From Musicola paradisiaca NCPPB 2511 (GTDB lineage Bacteria; Pseudomonadota; Gammaproteobacteria; Enterobacterales; Enterobacteriaceae), in NCBI RefSeq assembly GCF_000400505.1, contig NZ_CM001857.1, positions 2,346,257 through 2,410,256 on the forward strand: a stretch of DNA of 64,000 bases, in the 5' to 3' direction. Position 1 is the first letter of the stretch; each line of letters starts with the position of its first letter. The notes beneath the pieces were generated by a model. The model was not told the origin of the DNA, searched no databases, and saw only the letters and a list, made by a program, of their open reading frames with translations. The position numbers were made by a program, and so were the translations under genes. Shown here in pieces: positions 28,234 to 37,232 of this stretch.

Positions 28234-29598
28234 GTGATAAGCGTATTCGACATGTTCAAAATCGGTATTGGCCCCTCCAGTTCTCATACCGTCGGACCGA
28301 TGAAAGCCGGTAAACAATTTGTCGATCAACTGCAAGAGCAGGGATTGCTTGAACGAACCGAGCGTATTTCCGTCGAGGTTTATGGCTCTCTGGCCTTGAC
28401 CGGCAAGGGCCACCATACCGATATCGCCATTATCCTCGGGCTGGCGGGCAACCAGCCGGATACCGTGGATATTGACGCCATTCCCACCTTTATACGTCAG
28501 GTTACGCAATCAGAGCGCCTGACGCTGGCAGGCCATCGGGACGTTGCTTTCCCGCGCGAAGGCGGCATGGTTTTCCGTAGCGAAAACCTGCCATTACATG
28601 AAAACGGCATGACGCTGACCGCATTTGCCGACGACGGCCATCCACTCTTTCGCAACACCTATTACTCCGTTGGCGGCGGTTTCATTGTTGATGAAGCGCA
28701 CTTCGGCCAAACCCAGCCCGACACCGTTAGCGTGCCGCACCCTTATCGCTCCGCCAAAGATATCCTGGAGCATTGCCGCCAGAGCGGGTTGTCGATGTCC
28801 GGGATGGTCATGTGCAACGAGCTGGCAATGCACAACCGGCAGGAGATTGAAGACTATTTTGCTGCCGTCTGGCAGACCATGCGCAGTTGTATGGATCGCG
28901 GGATGAATACCGAAGGCGTTCTTCCCGGCCCACTGCGGGTTCCTCGCCGGGCATCCTCCCTGCACCGCATGCTGGTGGCTTCCGATAAACTGTCCAAGGA
29001 TCCGATGAACGTGGTCGACTGGGCCAATATGTTCGCACTGGCCGTCAGTGAAGAAAACGCGGCCGGCGGGCGTGTCGTCACCGCACCGACCAATGGCGCC
29101 TGCGGCATCGTTCCGGCCGTGCTGGCTTATTACGATCACTTTATCGAGCCGGTTAGCCCCGGTATCTATCTGCGCTATTTCATGGCTGCCGGCGCCATCG
29201 GCACGCTCTACAAAATGAATGCGTCGATTTCCGGCGCGGAAGTCGGTTGTCAGGGGGAGGTGGGCGTCGCGTGTTCGATGGCGGCGGCGGGCCTGGCTGA
29301 ATTGATGGGTGCCAGCCCGGAGCAAGTGTGTATCGCCGCAGAGATCGGTATGGAGCACAACCTTGGGCTGACCTGCGATCCGGTCGCCGGCCAGGTACAG
29401 GTTCCCTGTATCGAACGCAACGCTATCGCCACCGTCAAAGCGATCAACGCATCCCGTATGGCCATGCGCCGCACATCCGAGCCGCGCGTGTCGCTGGATA
29501 AAGTGATTGAAACCATGTACGAAACCGGGAAGGACATGAACGCCAAATACCGGGAAACGTCGCGCGGTGGTCTGGCGATCAAAGTACAGTGTGATTAA
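28234..29598 (+). CDS. sdaA: L-serine dehydratase 1 (iron-sulfur) SdaA
   Basis: Single-chain [4Fe-4S] L-serine deaminase of 454 residues that converts L-serine to pyruvate and ammonia. The start is GTG at 28234 with TAGGAG 7 nt upstream. The beta (allosteric) domain begins [26 protein letters not shown]. The catalytic alpha domain has the conserved [35 protein letters not shown] and [21 protein letters not shown] blocks that supply cluster cysteines. A long palindrome sits just before the ribosome-binding site. The 3' end is unusual: its last codons form the first of three 16-bp tandem repeats. Confidence 0.96.
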   Translation: MISVFDMFKIGIGPSSSHTVGPMKAGKQFVDQLQEQGLLERTERISVEVYGSLALTGKGHHTDIAIILGLAGNQPDTVDIDAIPTFIRQVTQSERLTLAGHRDVAFPREGGMVFRSENLPLHENGMTLTAFADDGHPLFRNTYYSVGGGFIVDEAHFGQTQPDTVSVPHPYRSAKDILEHCRQSGLSMSGMVMCNELAMHNRQEIEDYFAAVWQTMRSCMDRGMNTEGVLPGPLRVPRRASSLHRMLVASDKLSKDPMNVVDWANMFALAVSEENAAGGRVVTAPTNGACGIVPAVLAYYDHFIEPVSPGIYLRYFMAAGAIGTLYKMNASISGAEVGCQGEVGVACSMAAAGLAELMGASPEQVCIAAEIGMEHNLGLTCDPVAGQVQVPCIERNAIATVKAINASRMAMRRTSEPRVSLDKVIETMYETGKDMNAKYRETSRGGLAIKVQCD

Positions 29599-29628
29599 AG
29601 TACCGTGTGATTAAAGTGCAGTGCGATT
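29581..29628 (+). repeat. Three near-identical 16-bp tandem repeats over the sdaA stop
   Basis: Copies AAAGTACAGTGTGATT (29581), AAAGTACCGTGTGATT (29597) and AAAGTGCAGTGCGATT (29613) follow head to tail. The first encodes the SdaA C-terminus KVQCD and is followed by TAA. They look like slippage duplications of the gene end. Confidence 0.85.
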
Positions 29629-29662
29629 AATATTCTGCGCCACAAAACACCCGGTCTAGCAT

Positions 29663-29697
29663 GCAGAAAGCCCACCATCCGGTGGGCTTTCTGCTTT
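29663..29697 (+). terminator. Strong terminator between sdaA and yoaE
   Basis: GCAGAAAGCCCACC-ATCC-GGTGGGCTTTCTGC is a perfect 14-bp stem. It is followed by TTT on the plus side and lies between convergent sdaA and yoaE, so it may serve both strands. Confidence 0.85.
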
Positions 29698-29762
29698 CAC
29701 GGCCAGCGAACAATACCCGTGCTTAACCCGGTATAGCCCTGACCGACAGTGAGATATGCAAC

Positions 29763-31316
29763 TCAGGCGATGCTTTCATCTTCGACGACCGGAATACGCT
29801 CGATGCGCACCAACTCAATACGATAGTCGCTCGCCGCCATGACTCTGAACCGGAGACGATGGAGTTCCAATTCATCCCCCGCTTTGGGAAACTCATCGCA
29901 ATGCGCCAGCAACAACCCCGCCAACGACGTATACTCCTCCTTCGGATCCACCAGATCGCTGGCATTCAACACCTGTTGTAATGAATGCAGATCCGTCCCG
30001 CCTTTCACCAGCCAACCGTCGCCATCAAGGGTAATATCCAGCGTTTCATCCTCGTCGGGAAACTCGCCGGCAATGGCTTCCAGCACATCCAGCGGCGTAA
30101 TCACCCCCTGTACCACGCCAAATTCATTAGTGACCATCACCAGGCTGCCGCGCGCGCGCCGTAACACCGGCAACAGATTGATAACGTCCAGCGTTTCCGG
30201 CACCACCAGCGGCGGCGTGGCGGCAGCGAACTGCTCGACATCCGCATGAGACTCCAGCGCCACTAACAAATCCTTGGCTCTTACGACACCCACCAATTCA
30301 TCCAGCGATCCCCGGCATACCGGGAATAAACTATGCGGCGTGCCCAGTAACTGCTGGCGAATCTCTTCTACGGAACGTTCGCAGTCCACCCAGGAGATAT
30401 CAGTACGAGGCGTCATCACACTGCGTAATGACCGCGAAGCCAGCGTCAACACACCGCTGATCATGTAGCGCTCTTCTTCAGCAAAGGTCTCTTCCGGCCG
30501 CCGTTCCGGCACCGCTTCGTGCTGTTCATCGCGAGCCTTTCGCGTCCCCATCAGGCGCAGAATCGCCTCGGCAGTACGTTCACGCATCGGGCGCTTCGAT
30601 TGATGTTTGACGAAGTTATGCCGCGCCACCTGGTTGAAAAATTCAATGACGATCGAAAAACCGATTGCCGCGTACAGGTATCCTTTGGGAATGTGGAATC
30701 CAAACCCTTCCGCCATCAGACTCAAACCAATCATCAACAGGAAGCTGAGACACAGCACCACCACCGTCGGGTGCGCATTGACAAAATTGGTCAGCGGTTT
30801 GGAAGCCAGCAGCATGATGCCCATGGCGATCACCACGGCAACCATCATGACGCCAAGATGGTTGACCATCCCCACCGCGGTAATGACTGCATCCAGCGAA
30901 AAGACCGCATCCAGTACCACGATCTGCGCCACCACGGCCCAAAAATTAGCGTGTGTACGGTTGCCGTCGGGGTCATGCGGACGGTTTTCCAGCCGTTCAT
31001 GCAACTCCATCGTCGCTTTGAACAACAGAAATATCCCCCCGACTAGCAGGATCAAATCGCGCCCGGAGAAACTGAACTGCCAGACGCTAAAGAGCGGCCG
31101 GGTCAACGTCACCAGCCATGAGATCAGCGAAAGCAGGCAGAGCCGCATCAGCAGCGCCAGTGAAAGACCGATGAAACGAGCACGATCGCGCTGTTTAGCC
31201 GGCAGCTTATCGGCAAGGATGGCGATAAACACCAGGTTATCGATACCCAGTACAATTTCGAGTACCACCAGCGTCAGTAAGCCTGCCCAGATTGAGGGAT
31301 CCAGCAAAAATTCCAT
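29763..31316 (-). CDS. yoaE: TerC-type membrane protein with CBS and CorC domains (YoaE)
   Basis: Integral membrane protein of 517 residues starting [32 protein letters not shown] at ATG 31316 (GGAG 6 nt upstream). The first about 230 residues form a TerC domain with about seven membrane helices and acidic intramembrane residues (GIDN, SLDAV). A CBS-domain pair (about 300-425) and a CorC/HlyC transporter-associated domain at the C-terminus follow. E. coli YoaE has this architecture. TerC relatives export manganese or support protein metallation, but the role of YoaE is not settled. It is divergent from manX. Confidence 0.93.
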   Translation of the reverse strand: MEFLLDPSIWAGLLTLVVLEIVLGIDNLVFIAILADKLPAKQRDRARFIGLSLALLMRLCLLSLISWLVTLTRPLFSVWQFSFSGRDLILLVGGIFLLFKATMELHERLENRPHDPDGNRTHANFWAVVAQIVVLDAVFSLDAVITAVGMVNHLGVMMVAVVIAMGIMLLASKPLTNFVNAHPTVVVLCLSFLLMIGLSLMAEGFGFHIPKGYLYAAIGFSIVIEFFNQVARHNFVKHQSKRPMRERTAEAILRLMGTRKARDEQHEAVPERRPEETFAEEERYMISGVLTLASRSLRSVMTPRTDISWVDCERSVEEIRQQLLGTPHSLFPVCRGSLDELVGVVRAKDLLVALESHADVEQFAAATPPLVVPETLDVINLLPVLRRARGSLVMVTNEFGVVQGVITPLDVLEAIAGEFPDEDETLDITLDGDGWLVKGGTDLHSLQQVLNASDLVDPKEEYTSLAGLLLAHCDEFPKAGDELELHRLRFRVMAASDYRIELVRIERIPVVEDESIA

Positions 31317-31905
31317 GTCAGACTCCGGAAAATGAACGAGCAAACGCCAACAATGCATCAGCATTGCGCGGTAAGGAAAAAAGACGTTCAGCGATGAAGT
31401 ATGGATGGCCGATGCGGCCCGCTGAGGCTGAAGAATAAATACCGCCGGCCAGCGCCGGGGTTAGCGATATGAATCGTCGGTGACAGTCCATGGGAAGGGC
31501 GTTCGCCCGTTACTCCTTTGCAATTAAAAGGACATTAACTCTAACAGGTAGACTAACAGTTTCACAAAATTTTTATTTCATCTTGCAGGCGTACCCGCAT
31601 CTTGCTGTTACGTCGACGAATTCACACTTAAGAGCAGCTAATATGACCACCTACTATTAATTGTCGACCAGGGTCACATAATTTATTTTTTCGACACCTA
31701 AAATAAATCCCGTCATTTGCCGGCAATGTCAGTGTGTTCTGAATCGATTCGCACGCTTTCGGGCAAAGTCGCGCTTTTCGTGCCATGGAGTGAGCAGGAA
31801 AGCGCGTTAGCGCCTAAGATCATCACGGATAAAAAACATTCACCGCCTATTTATCCATAATGCGCATGCGCAGCAAGACAGTGACAACAATGAGGGAGGT
31901 AGCAA
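31317..31905. other. yoaE-manX divergent regulatory region
   Basis: 589 bp without a gene. It holds an inverted repeat typical of sugar-PTS repressor sites (31681-31708), a TCACA motif (31673) that could be half of a CRP site, and a strong GAGGGAGGT ribosome-binding site just before manX. No terminator or small gene is clear. Confidence 0.5.
31681..31708. promoter_or_regulatory. Mlc/NagC-like inverted repeat upstream of manX
   Basis: ATTTATTTT and AAAATAAAT are perfect inverted arms separated by 10 nt. In E. coli manXYZ is repressed by Mlc and affected by NagC, which bind TTATTT...AAATAA palindromes. The match is by eye and the distance to manX (about 200 bp) implies a long leader. Confidence 0.4.
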
Positions 31906-32862
31906 GTGAGTATAGCCATCATGTTATGCACTCACGGCTCCACAGCCGGGCCGCTGTTAAAAACAGCGGAAATGATTCTCGGAGAACAACAGAATGTTGG
32001 CTGGATTGATTTTGTTCCCGGGGAAAATGTCGAGATTTTGATGGAGAAATATCAGGCAAAGCTCGCGGAACTGGATACATCAGAAGGGGTTCTTTTTCTG
32101 GTGGATACCTGGGGCGGCAGCCCATTCAACGCGGCCAGTCGCCTGGTGAACAACAAACAAAGGTATGAAGTGGTCGCCGGCGTCAACATTCCTATGCTGG
32201 CCGAGACCTTTATGGCCCGGGATGACGATCCCGCGTTTGAAGAGTTGGTCAGCATCGCGGTAGAAGCCGGAAGAGCCGGTGTAAAAGCGCTGAAAGCCGT
32301 CGAGCCGGAAATTACGCCGGTTCGTAAACAGCCTGCGGCGCCCAAAGCCGCTCCTCCGGGGCCGGGTGGGCATATGAAAATTGGACTGGCTCGCATCGAC
32401 GACCGTCTGATCCATGGGCAAGTCGCCACCCGCTGGACCAAAGAAACCAACGTTAGCCGGATTATCGTCGTCAGCGACGAAGTCGCGGCGGATACCGTGC
32501 GCAAAACTCTGCTCACCCAGGTGGCGCCGCCCGGCGTTACCGCCCATGTGGTGGATGTCGCCAAGGCCGTGCGCGTTTACAACAATCCCAAATATGCCGC
32601 TGACCGCGTCATGCTGTTATTCACTAACCCAACCGATGTGGTACGGCTGGTAGAGGATGGCGTCAAGATTACATCGGTCAATATCGGCGGTATGGCTTAC
32701 CGGCAGGGGAAAACCCAGGTCAACAACGCTGTATCCATCGATGAACAAGACATCGTCGCCTTTAACAAACTCCACGACCGTGGGATCGAACTGGAAGTTC
32801 GCAAGGTTTCCACCGATACCCGGCTCAATATGATGGATTTGATCAACAAGGCCGCGCGTTAG
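31906..32862 (+). CDS. manX: PTS mannose transporter subunit IIAB
   Basis: Cytoplasmic phosphotransfer subunit of the mannose/glucose/glucosamine permease, 318 residues (E. coli 323). It starts at GTG 31906 after GAGGGAGGT. The IIA domain begins MSIAIMLCTHGSTAGPLL with the phosphorylated His10. A Pro/Ala-rich linker (PVRKQPAAPKAAPPGPG, about residue 145) joins the IIB domain, whose active His lies in IGLARIDDRLIHGQVATRW. Phosphate passes HPr, IIA, IIB, sugar. The gene opens manXYZ. Confidence 0.96.
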   Translation: MSIAIMLCTHGSTAGPLLKTAEMILGEQQNVGWIDFVPGENVEILMEKYQAKLAELDTSEGVLFLVDTWGGSPFNAASRLVNNKQRYEVVAGVNIPMLAETFMARDDDPAFEELVSIAVEAGRAGVKALKAVEPEITPVRKQPAAPKAAPPGPGGHMKIGLARIDDRLIHGQVATRWTKETNVSRIIVVSDEVAADTVRKTLLTQVAPPGVTAHVVDVAKAVRVYNNPKYAADRVMLLFTNPTDVVRLVEDGVKITSVNIGGMAYRQGKTQVNNAVSIDEQDIVAFNKLHDRGIELEVRKVSTDTRLNMMDLINKAAR

Positions 32863-32931
32863 TCTATTAGAAATGAGCGGGTTAAATGACGATTCAACGT
32901 GTCAATACGCTATTCTCACAGGAGAAATAGA

Positions 32932-33729
32932 ATGGAGATCACTACGCTTCAAATTGTGCTGATATTTCTCGTCGCCTGTATTTCCGGCATGGGTTCTATT
33001 CTGGATGAATTTCAATTTCACCGTCCGCTGGTTGCCTGTACGCTAATCGGCTTCGTACTCGGCGATGTGAAAACCGGGGTCATCATCGGCGGTACGCTGG
33101 AAATGATCGCCCTCGGATGGATGAATATCGGCGCGGCGGTGGCCCCAGACGCCGCTCTGGCGTCCATCATATCCACTATTCTGGTCATCGCCGGCGGTCA
33201 GAGCGTCGGCGCCGGTATCGCGCTGGCCATTCCGCTGGCTGCCGCCGGGCAGGTACTGACCATCATCGTGCGAACCATCACCGTGGCGTTCCAACATGCC
33301 GCCGACAGCGCCGCCGAGCGCGGCAGCCTTTCCGCCATCAGTTGGATCCACGTTTCCGCCCTGCTGCTGCAGGCCATGCGCATTGCCATTCCAGCGGTAA
33401 TCGTTGCGGTCTCGGTCGGTACCGAAGCGGTTCATGCCCTGCTTTCATCCATTCCCGACGTTGTCACCACCGGCCTGAATATCGCCGGCGGCATGATTGT
33501 CGTCGTCGGTTATGCGATGGTGATCAACATGATGCGTGCCGGCTACCTGATGCCTTTCTTCTATCTGGGCTTCGTCACCGCCGCGTTCACCAACTTCAAT
33601 CTGGTCGCTCTGGGCGTTATCGGAGTTGTCATGGCAATTCTGTATATCCAGCTCAGCCCCAAATACAACAAGGCGCAAGGCGCGGCTTCCGCCGCCGCCA
33701 GCAACGACCTCGACAACGAATTGGACTGA
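32932..33729 (+). CDS. manY: PTS mannose transporter subunit IIC
   Basis: Membrane subunit of 265 residues starting MEITTLQIVLIFLVACISGMGSILDEFQFHRPL at ATG 32932 (CAGGAG upstream). It has several hydrophobic segments and the family motif GVIIGGTLEMIALGWMNIGAAVAPDAALAS. With ManZ it forms the sugar channel; the same IIC/IID pair is the receptor for phage lambda DNA entry and some bacteriocins in other species. It follows manX by 69 bp and precedes manZ by 13 bp. Confidence 0.95.
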   Translation: MEITTLQIVLIFLVACISGMGSILDEFQFHRPLVACTLIGFVLGDVKTGVIIGGTLEMIALGWMNIGAAVAPDAALASIISTILVIAGGQSVGAGIALAIPLAAAGQVLTIIVRTITVAFQHAADSAAERGSLSAISWIHVSALLLQAMRIAIPAVIVAVSVGTEAVHALLSSIPDVVTTGLNIAGGMIVVVGYAMVINMMRAGYLMPFFYLGFVTAAFTNFNLVALGVIGVVMAILYIQLSPKYNKAQGAASAAASNDLDNELD

Positions 33730-33742
33730 CAGGAGAGCTATC

Positions 33743-34582
33743 ATGGTTGATACCACGCAAAAAAAACTTACTCCCAGCGACATTCGCGCTGTGTTTATTC
33801 GCTCCAACCTGTTTCAGGGGTCGTGGAACTTCGAACGTATGCAAGCGTTGGGCTTCTGTTTTTCCATGGTACCGGTCATTCGCCGCCTGTATCCGGAAAA
33901 CTCGGAAGAACGCAAGCAGGCCATCAGGCGCCACCTGGAATTTTTCAACACCCAACCTTTCGTCGCAGCGCCAGTGCTGGGCGTTACCATGGCAATGGAA
34001 GAGCAACGGGCCAACGGCGCGGCGATTGACGACGGTGCCATCAACGGCCTGAAGGTCGGCCTGATGGGGCCGCTGGCAGGCGTTGGCGACCCGATATTCT
34101 GGGGAACGGCACGGCCGGTATTTGCGGCATTGGGCGCCGGCATAGCCATGAGCGGCAGCCTGCTGGGGCCGATTCTGTTTTTCGTGCTGTTCAATCTGGT
34201 ACGTCTGCTGGTTCGCTACTACGGTGTGGCATATGGCTATCGCAAAGGCGCTGATATCGTTCAGGATATGGGTGGCGGGCTCCTGCAAAAACTGACTGAA
34301 GGTTCCTCGATTTTGGGGTTATTCGTCATGGGGGCGCTGGTCAACAAATGGACGCACGTCAATATCCCGCTGGTCGTTTCCCGCGTTACCACTCAGAACG
34401 GGCAAACCACTGTCACCACAGTGCAATCGATCCTTGATCAGTTGATGCCGGGTTTAGTGCCGCTCCTGCTGACATTTGGCTGTATGTGGCTACTGAGGCG
34501 CAAAATCAATGCACTCTGGCTTATCATCGGCTTTTTCGTTATCGGTATTGTCGGGTATTGGCTCGGTTTGCTCGGTTTGTAA
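33743..34582 (+). CDS. manZ: PTS mannose transporter subunit IID
   Basis: Subunit of 279 residues starting MVDTTQKKLTPSDIRAVFIRSNLFQGSWNFERMQ at ATG 33743 with AGGAG upstream. It is largely cytoplasmic in its N-terminal half with conserved GVTMAMEEQRANG and GLMGPLAGVGDPIFWGTARPV blocks, then C-terminal hydrophobic helices. It completes the mannose permease and ends the operon at a stem-loop. Confidence 0.95.
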   Translation: MVDTTQKKLTPSDIRAVFIRSNLFQGSWNFERMQALGFCFSMVPVIRRLYPENSEERKQAIRRHLEFFNTQPFVAAPVLGVTMAMEEQRANGAAIDDGAINGLKVGLMGPLAGVGDPIFWGTARPVFAALGAGIAMSGSLLGPILFFVLFNLVRLLVRYYGVAYGYRKGADIVQDMGGGLLQKLTEGSSILGLFVMGALVNKWTHVNIPLVVSRVTTQNGQTTVTTVQSILDQLMPGLVPLLLTFGCMWLLRRKINALWLIIGFFVIGIVGYWLGLLGL

Positions 34583-34590
34583 TCTCAGTA

Positions 34591-34617
34591 AGCATGTCGG
34601 GGAAACCCGGCATGCTT
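34591..34617 (+). terminator. Stem-loop after manZ
   Basis: AGCATGTCGGG and CCCGGCATGCT pair over 11 bp (one T-G) around a GAAA-type loop, 8 bp after the manZ stop. The trailing sequence is only moderately T-rich, so it may be a terminator or a 3'-end protector. Confidence 0.6.
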
Positions 34618-34658
34618 CTATCTCGTTCACCCGCCCGTTGTAAAGCATGGAGCTGACT

Positions 34659-35117
34659 ATGAGCCTGACCGATATAACGTTGTGCGGCTGTCTGCTGCTG
34701 GCACTGGCGTATGCGGTTTATGACGAATTCATCATGGATCGCCAATATGGACACACCTGTCTGAAAGTCTTTCTGCGACGAACCAGTTATCTCGACGCCG
34801 TCATCTTCGTCGTACTCGTGGCCATTCTGATTTACAAAAACGTCACCACTCAAGGCACCCTGCTTACTACAGTCCTGTTATTTACCCTGGTCATGATGGC
34901 TATATATTTGTCGATCATTCGACAACCTAAATTGTTATTCAAAGAGCAAGGTTTTTTCTACGCAAATACCTATATTCCTTATCATCGAATAAAAGCCATG
35001 AACTTATCGGAAGATGGCATTCTTGTTATAGATCTTGAGCAACGCCGTATATTCATTGCGGTCAAAAAATTAGACGATCTTGACAAAATCTATAAATTTA
35101 TCATTGAAATTCAATAG
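34659..35117 (+). CDS. yobD: UPF0266 membrane protein YobD
   Basis: Inner-membrane protein of 152 residues, the family length, from ATG 34659 (GGAG 7 nt upstream; an ATG four codons earlier is possible). It has three hydrophobic helices ([45 protein letters not shown]) and a C-terminal soluble segment with the conserved [19 protein letters not shown]. It sits between manZ and mntP as in E. coli. Function unknown. Confidence 0.92.
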   Translation: MSLTDITLCGCLLLALAYAVYDEFIMDRQYGHTCLKVFLRRTSYLDAVIFVVLVAILIYKNVTTQGTLLTTVLLFTLVMMAIYLSIIRQPKLLFKEQGFFYANTYIPYHRIKAMNLSEDGILVIDLEQRRIFIAVKKLDDLDKIYKFIIEIQ

Positions 35118-35246
35118 ATTGAATTTTATTTCATGGCGTTAAAATATTAATAATCTATCCCTACAATAATTAAGCTATTTCCTTATCCACATTATTATTG
35201 ATGCAATTTACTCCATTTGTTTCTTTTTTGTTTTAAATGAAAACAA

Positions 35247-35265
35247 TTATCAATATCGTTGATAA
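35247..35265. promoter_or_regulatory. Fur-box-like palindrome upstream of mntP
   Basis: TTATCAA-TATCG-TTGATAA is a perfect 7-5-7 inverted repeat. With its flank it contains ATTATC and GATAAA hexamers like those of the Fur box, and it lies just upstream of the probable mntP promoter. In E. coli mntP is under MntR and Fur; whether Fur, MntR or another protein binds here is open. Confidence 0.4.
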
Positions 35266-35280
35266 ATAACATGTTATTAC

Positions 35281-35308
35281 TTGTTGTTTCATGCCTGAAT
35301 AATATGAT
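35281..35308 (+). promoter_or_regulatory. Probable sigma-70 promoter of mntP
   Basis: TTGTTG (35281) and TATGAT (35303) are separated by 16 bp, and the riboswitch begins about 10 nt after the -10 box. Confidence 0.5.
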
Positions 35309-35315
35309 AAGGTTG

Positions 35316-35490
35316 CGCAGTCATTGGGGAGTAGCCAATTCCTGACGCAGTTTCAGGAATGTTCGTATCAACATACTCGTTTGCAAAAACGTGGTGCGAA
35401 CGGCCAGAAAGGCAGGCGAGACCATAGACACATGATCCATCGTCTGGTTGGGGGTGGGTTGTGTGGATATGGATAACCGCCCCAGCCGAG
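35316..35490 (+). ncRNA. yybP-ykoY manganese riboswitch in the mntP leader
   Basis: The leader has the conserved TTGGGGAGTAGCC near its 5' end and GGCGAGACCATAGACAC downstream, with pairing segments between (CCTGACGCAG / TTTCAGGAAT), as in the E. coli mntP leader. This RNA class senses Mn2+; for mntP, binding is known to free the ribosome-binding site and raise efflux-pump synthesis. The motif match is seen; exact boundaries and the switching helix are approximate. Confidence 0.85.
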
Positions 35491-35500
35491 GCTATTTACA

Positions 35501-36073
35501 ATGAATTTGTCAGCAACTCTCATCCTTGCTTTTGGCATGTCTATGGATGCCTTTGCCGCATCCATAGGAAAAGGTGCCGCACTACACAAACCTCGTTTTA
35601 GCGAAGCGCTAAGAACCGGGCTGATTTTTGGCCTCATCGAGGCGATTACCCCACTTGTTGGTTGGGCGCTTGGCTTCTATGCCAGCCAGTTCATTATTGA
35701 ATGGGATCATTGGGTGGCATTTAGTCTGCTATTGATTCTTGGCGGCAGAATGATCATGGAAGGCCTGAAAGGTGAAACCGACTGCCACTGCGAAAAAATC
35801 AGCAAACACAGCCTGGTTACTCTGGTTTGTACCGCAATAGCGACCAGTCTAGATGCCATGGCGATCGGCGTCGGTCTGGCTTTCCTGCAAGTCAATATAC
35901 TCCACACCGCCATGATGATTGGCAGTGCCACCATGATCATGGTGACGCTCGGCATGATGATTGGCCGCTATATCGGCCCTATCCTCGGTAAAAAAGCCGA
36001 AATTGTCGGGGGACTGGTACTGATTGGCATTGGCTGTAACATTCTCTACGAACATCTGGGCAGTCTGGCCTAA
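35501..36073 (+). CDS. mntP: Manganese efflux pump MntP
   Basis: Membrane protein of 190 residues (E. coli 188) that exports Mn2+. It begins [25 protein letters not shown] with the conserved acidic residue in the first helix. The repeated second half has [19 protein letters not shown], giving two DUF204-type repeats and about six helices. The ATG at 35501 lies about 10 nt after GAGG in the riboswitch expression platform. It is convergent with rlmA. Confidence 0.96.
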   Translation: MNLSATLILAFGMSMDAFAASIGKGAALHKPRFSEALRTGLIFGLIEAITPLVGWALGFYASQFIIEWDHWVAFSLLLILGGRMIMEGLKGETDCHCEKISKHSLVTLVCTAIATSLDAMAIGVGLAFLQVNILHTAMMIGSATMIMVTLGMMIGRYIGPILGKKAEIVGGLVLIGIGCNILYEHLGSLA

Positions 36074-36118
36074 TGCGTATAACAATGGGCAACCCACGGT
36101 TGCCCATTTATTTCGCTA

Positions 36119-36943
36119 TTATGCTTCGCGTCGGTGCAGACGTATCAGGAAATCCGTTTCACAAGCAAATACCGGCTCCGAACGCAGCGTTGCTTTAACC
36201 TCCTCGCTGGCGCGCCAGGCAAAAGGCGTCATTTGCAATAAATCTGCAGCCTCTCTCCCTGTCAGTTGCATTGAATAGGCAAATTTCACACATTGCTCCA
36301 ACCGAAACCCTGAAAACACTTCATCAATATCGGGATGTAATCTAACTTCTGGGTATATACGGGCCTTAAGCGCCATTAAATGCCGTGGCCCTGGTGATAC
36401 CGTCAGCAAGACACCACCAGGCTTGATCACCCGAGCTAATTCATCGCTGTTACAGGGAGCATAAATCTTTAATACTGCATCCAATCCGCAGGACTGAAAT
36501 GGCAAGCGCTGACTGGATGCGACGCAAAACATAACTTGCCGATAACGTCTAGCCGCACGCTGGATCGCGGCCTTGGAAACGTCAAGCCCATAAACCTGAA
36601 TGCCTCTGTTCGTCAACGCATCAGCCAATGCCGCCGTGTAATACCCTTCCCCGCATCCGATATCCAGCAAACTACCGGGCAACGTTAAACACCCATCAAA
36701 CAGACGGGTGACATTTGCCTGCAACGGCTGGTAATGTCCGGCATCCAGAAAGGAGCGCCTGGCCTGCATCATTTCAGCGCTGTCGCCGGGCTGTTTAGAG
36801 CGTTTGAACTGCACAGGCAGCAAGTTGACATACCCTTCCCGGGCACAGTCGAAGTGATGTTGGCCGCACGACCAGCGTCCAGAATCATGCTGCAACGGAC
36901 GGTGACACAACGGGCATTGATACGGAAAAAAAGGAGTTTGCAT
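36119..36943 (-). CDS. rlmA: 23S rRNA (guanine745-N1)-methyltransferase RlmA
   Basis: SAM-dependent methyltransferase of 274 residues (E. coli 269) that modifies G745 of 23S rRNA. The N-terminal zinc-binding motif is [34 protein letters not shown] (split CxxC and C/H). The Rossmann SAM site reads [19 protein letters not shown]. The gene lies between mntP and cspC as in E. coli and looks complete. Confidence 0.95.
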   Translation of the reverse strand: MQTPFFPYQCPLCHRPLQHDSGRWSCGQHHFDCAREGYVNLLPVQFKRSKQPGDSAEMMQARRSFLDAGHYQPLQANVTRLFDGCLTLPGSLLDIGCGEGYYTAALADALTNRGIQVYGLDVSKAAIQRAARRYRQVMFCVASSQRLPFQSCGLDAVLKIYAPCNSDELARVIKPGGVLLTVSPGPRHLMALKARIYPEVRLHPDIDEVFSGFRLEQCVKFAYSMQLTGREAADLLQMTPFAWRASEEVKATLRSEPVFACETDFLIRLHRREA

Positions 36944-36980
36944 ACAGAACCGACAACCGGAAGGTGTAAATCAACAAAGC

Positions 36981-37005
36981 AAAAAACCCGCGCCAGGCGG
37001 GTTTT
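36981..37005 (-). terminator. Terminator downstream of cspC
   Basis: On the minus strand CCCGC-CTGGC-GCGGG is followed by TTTTTTG. The plus-strand side also ends in TTTTA. Confidence 0.85.
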
Positions 37006-37022
37006 AGTCTATAAACTGACAG

Positions 37023-37232
37023 TTACAGTGCGGTAACGTTAACCGCAGACGGGCCTTTCTGTCCGTCCTGAATTTCAAACTCAACGTTCTGGCCTTCTGC
37101 CAACGTTTTGAAACCAGTGCCTTGAATTGCAGAGAAGTGCACAAACACATCTTTGCTGCCGTCAGCCGGAGTAATGAAACCGAAGCCTTTGGACTCGTTG
37201 AACCACTTAACCTGACCTTTAATCTTTGCCAT
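37023..37232 (-). CDS. cspC: Cold-shock-like protein CspC
   Basis: Single OB-fold nucleic-acid-binding protein of 69 residues, nearly identical to E. coli CspC ([37 protein letters not shown]). Both RNP motifs (KGFGFI and VFVHF) are intact. CspC binds RNA, acts as an antiterminator and affects stability of rpoS-controlled transcripts in E. coli; it is made at normal temperature. AAAGGA precedes the ATG and a terminator follows. The yobF gene that precedes cspC in E. coli is not recognisable. Confidence 0.95.
   Translation of the reverse strand: MAKIKGQVKWFNESKGFGFITPADGSKDVFVHFSAIQGTGFKTLAEGQNVEFEIQDGQKGPSAVNVTAL

Larger units (their letters stand above)
35118..35500. other. yobD-mntP intergenic region with leader RNA
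   Basis: 383 bp without a protein gene. The AT-rich first half ends in a 19-bp palindrome and a likely promoter. The second half is the mntP riboswitch leader, listed separately. Confidence 0.7.

Noticed and set aside
28594-29358. 254-codon frame antisense to sdaA
   Set aside because: Shadow of a highly conserved coding gene with matching codon periodicity on the plus strand.
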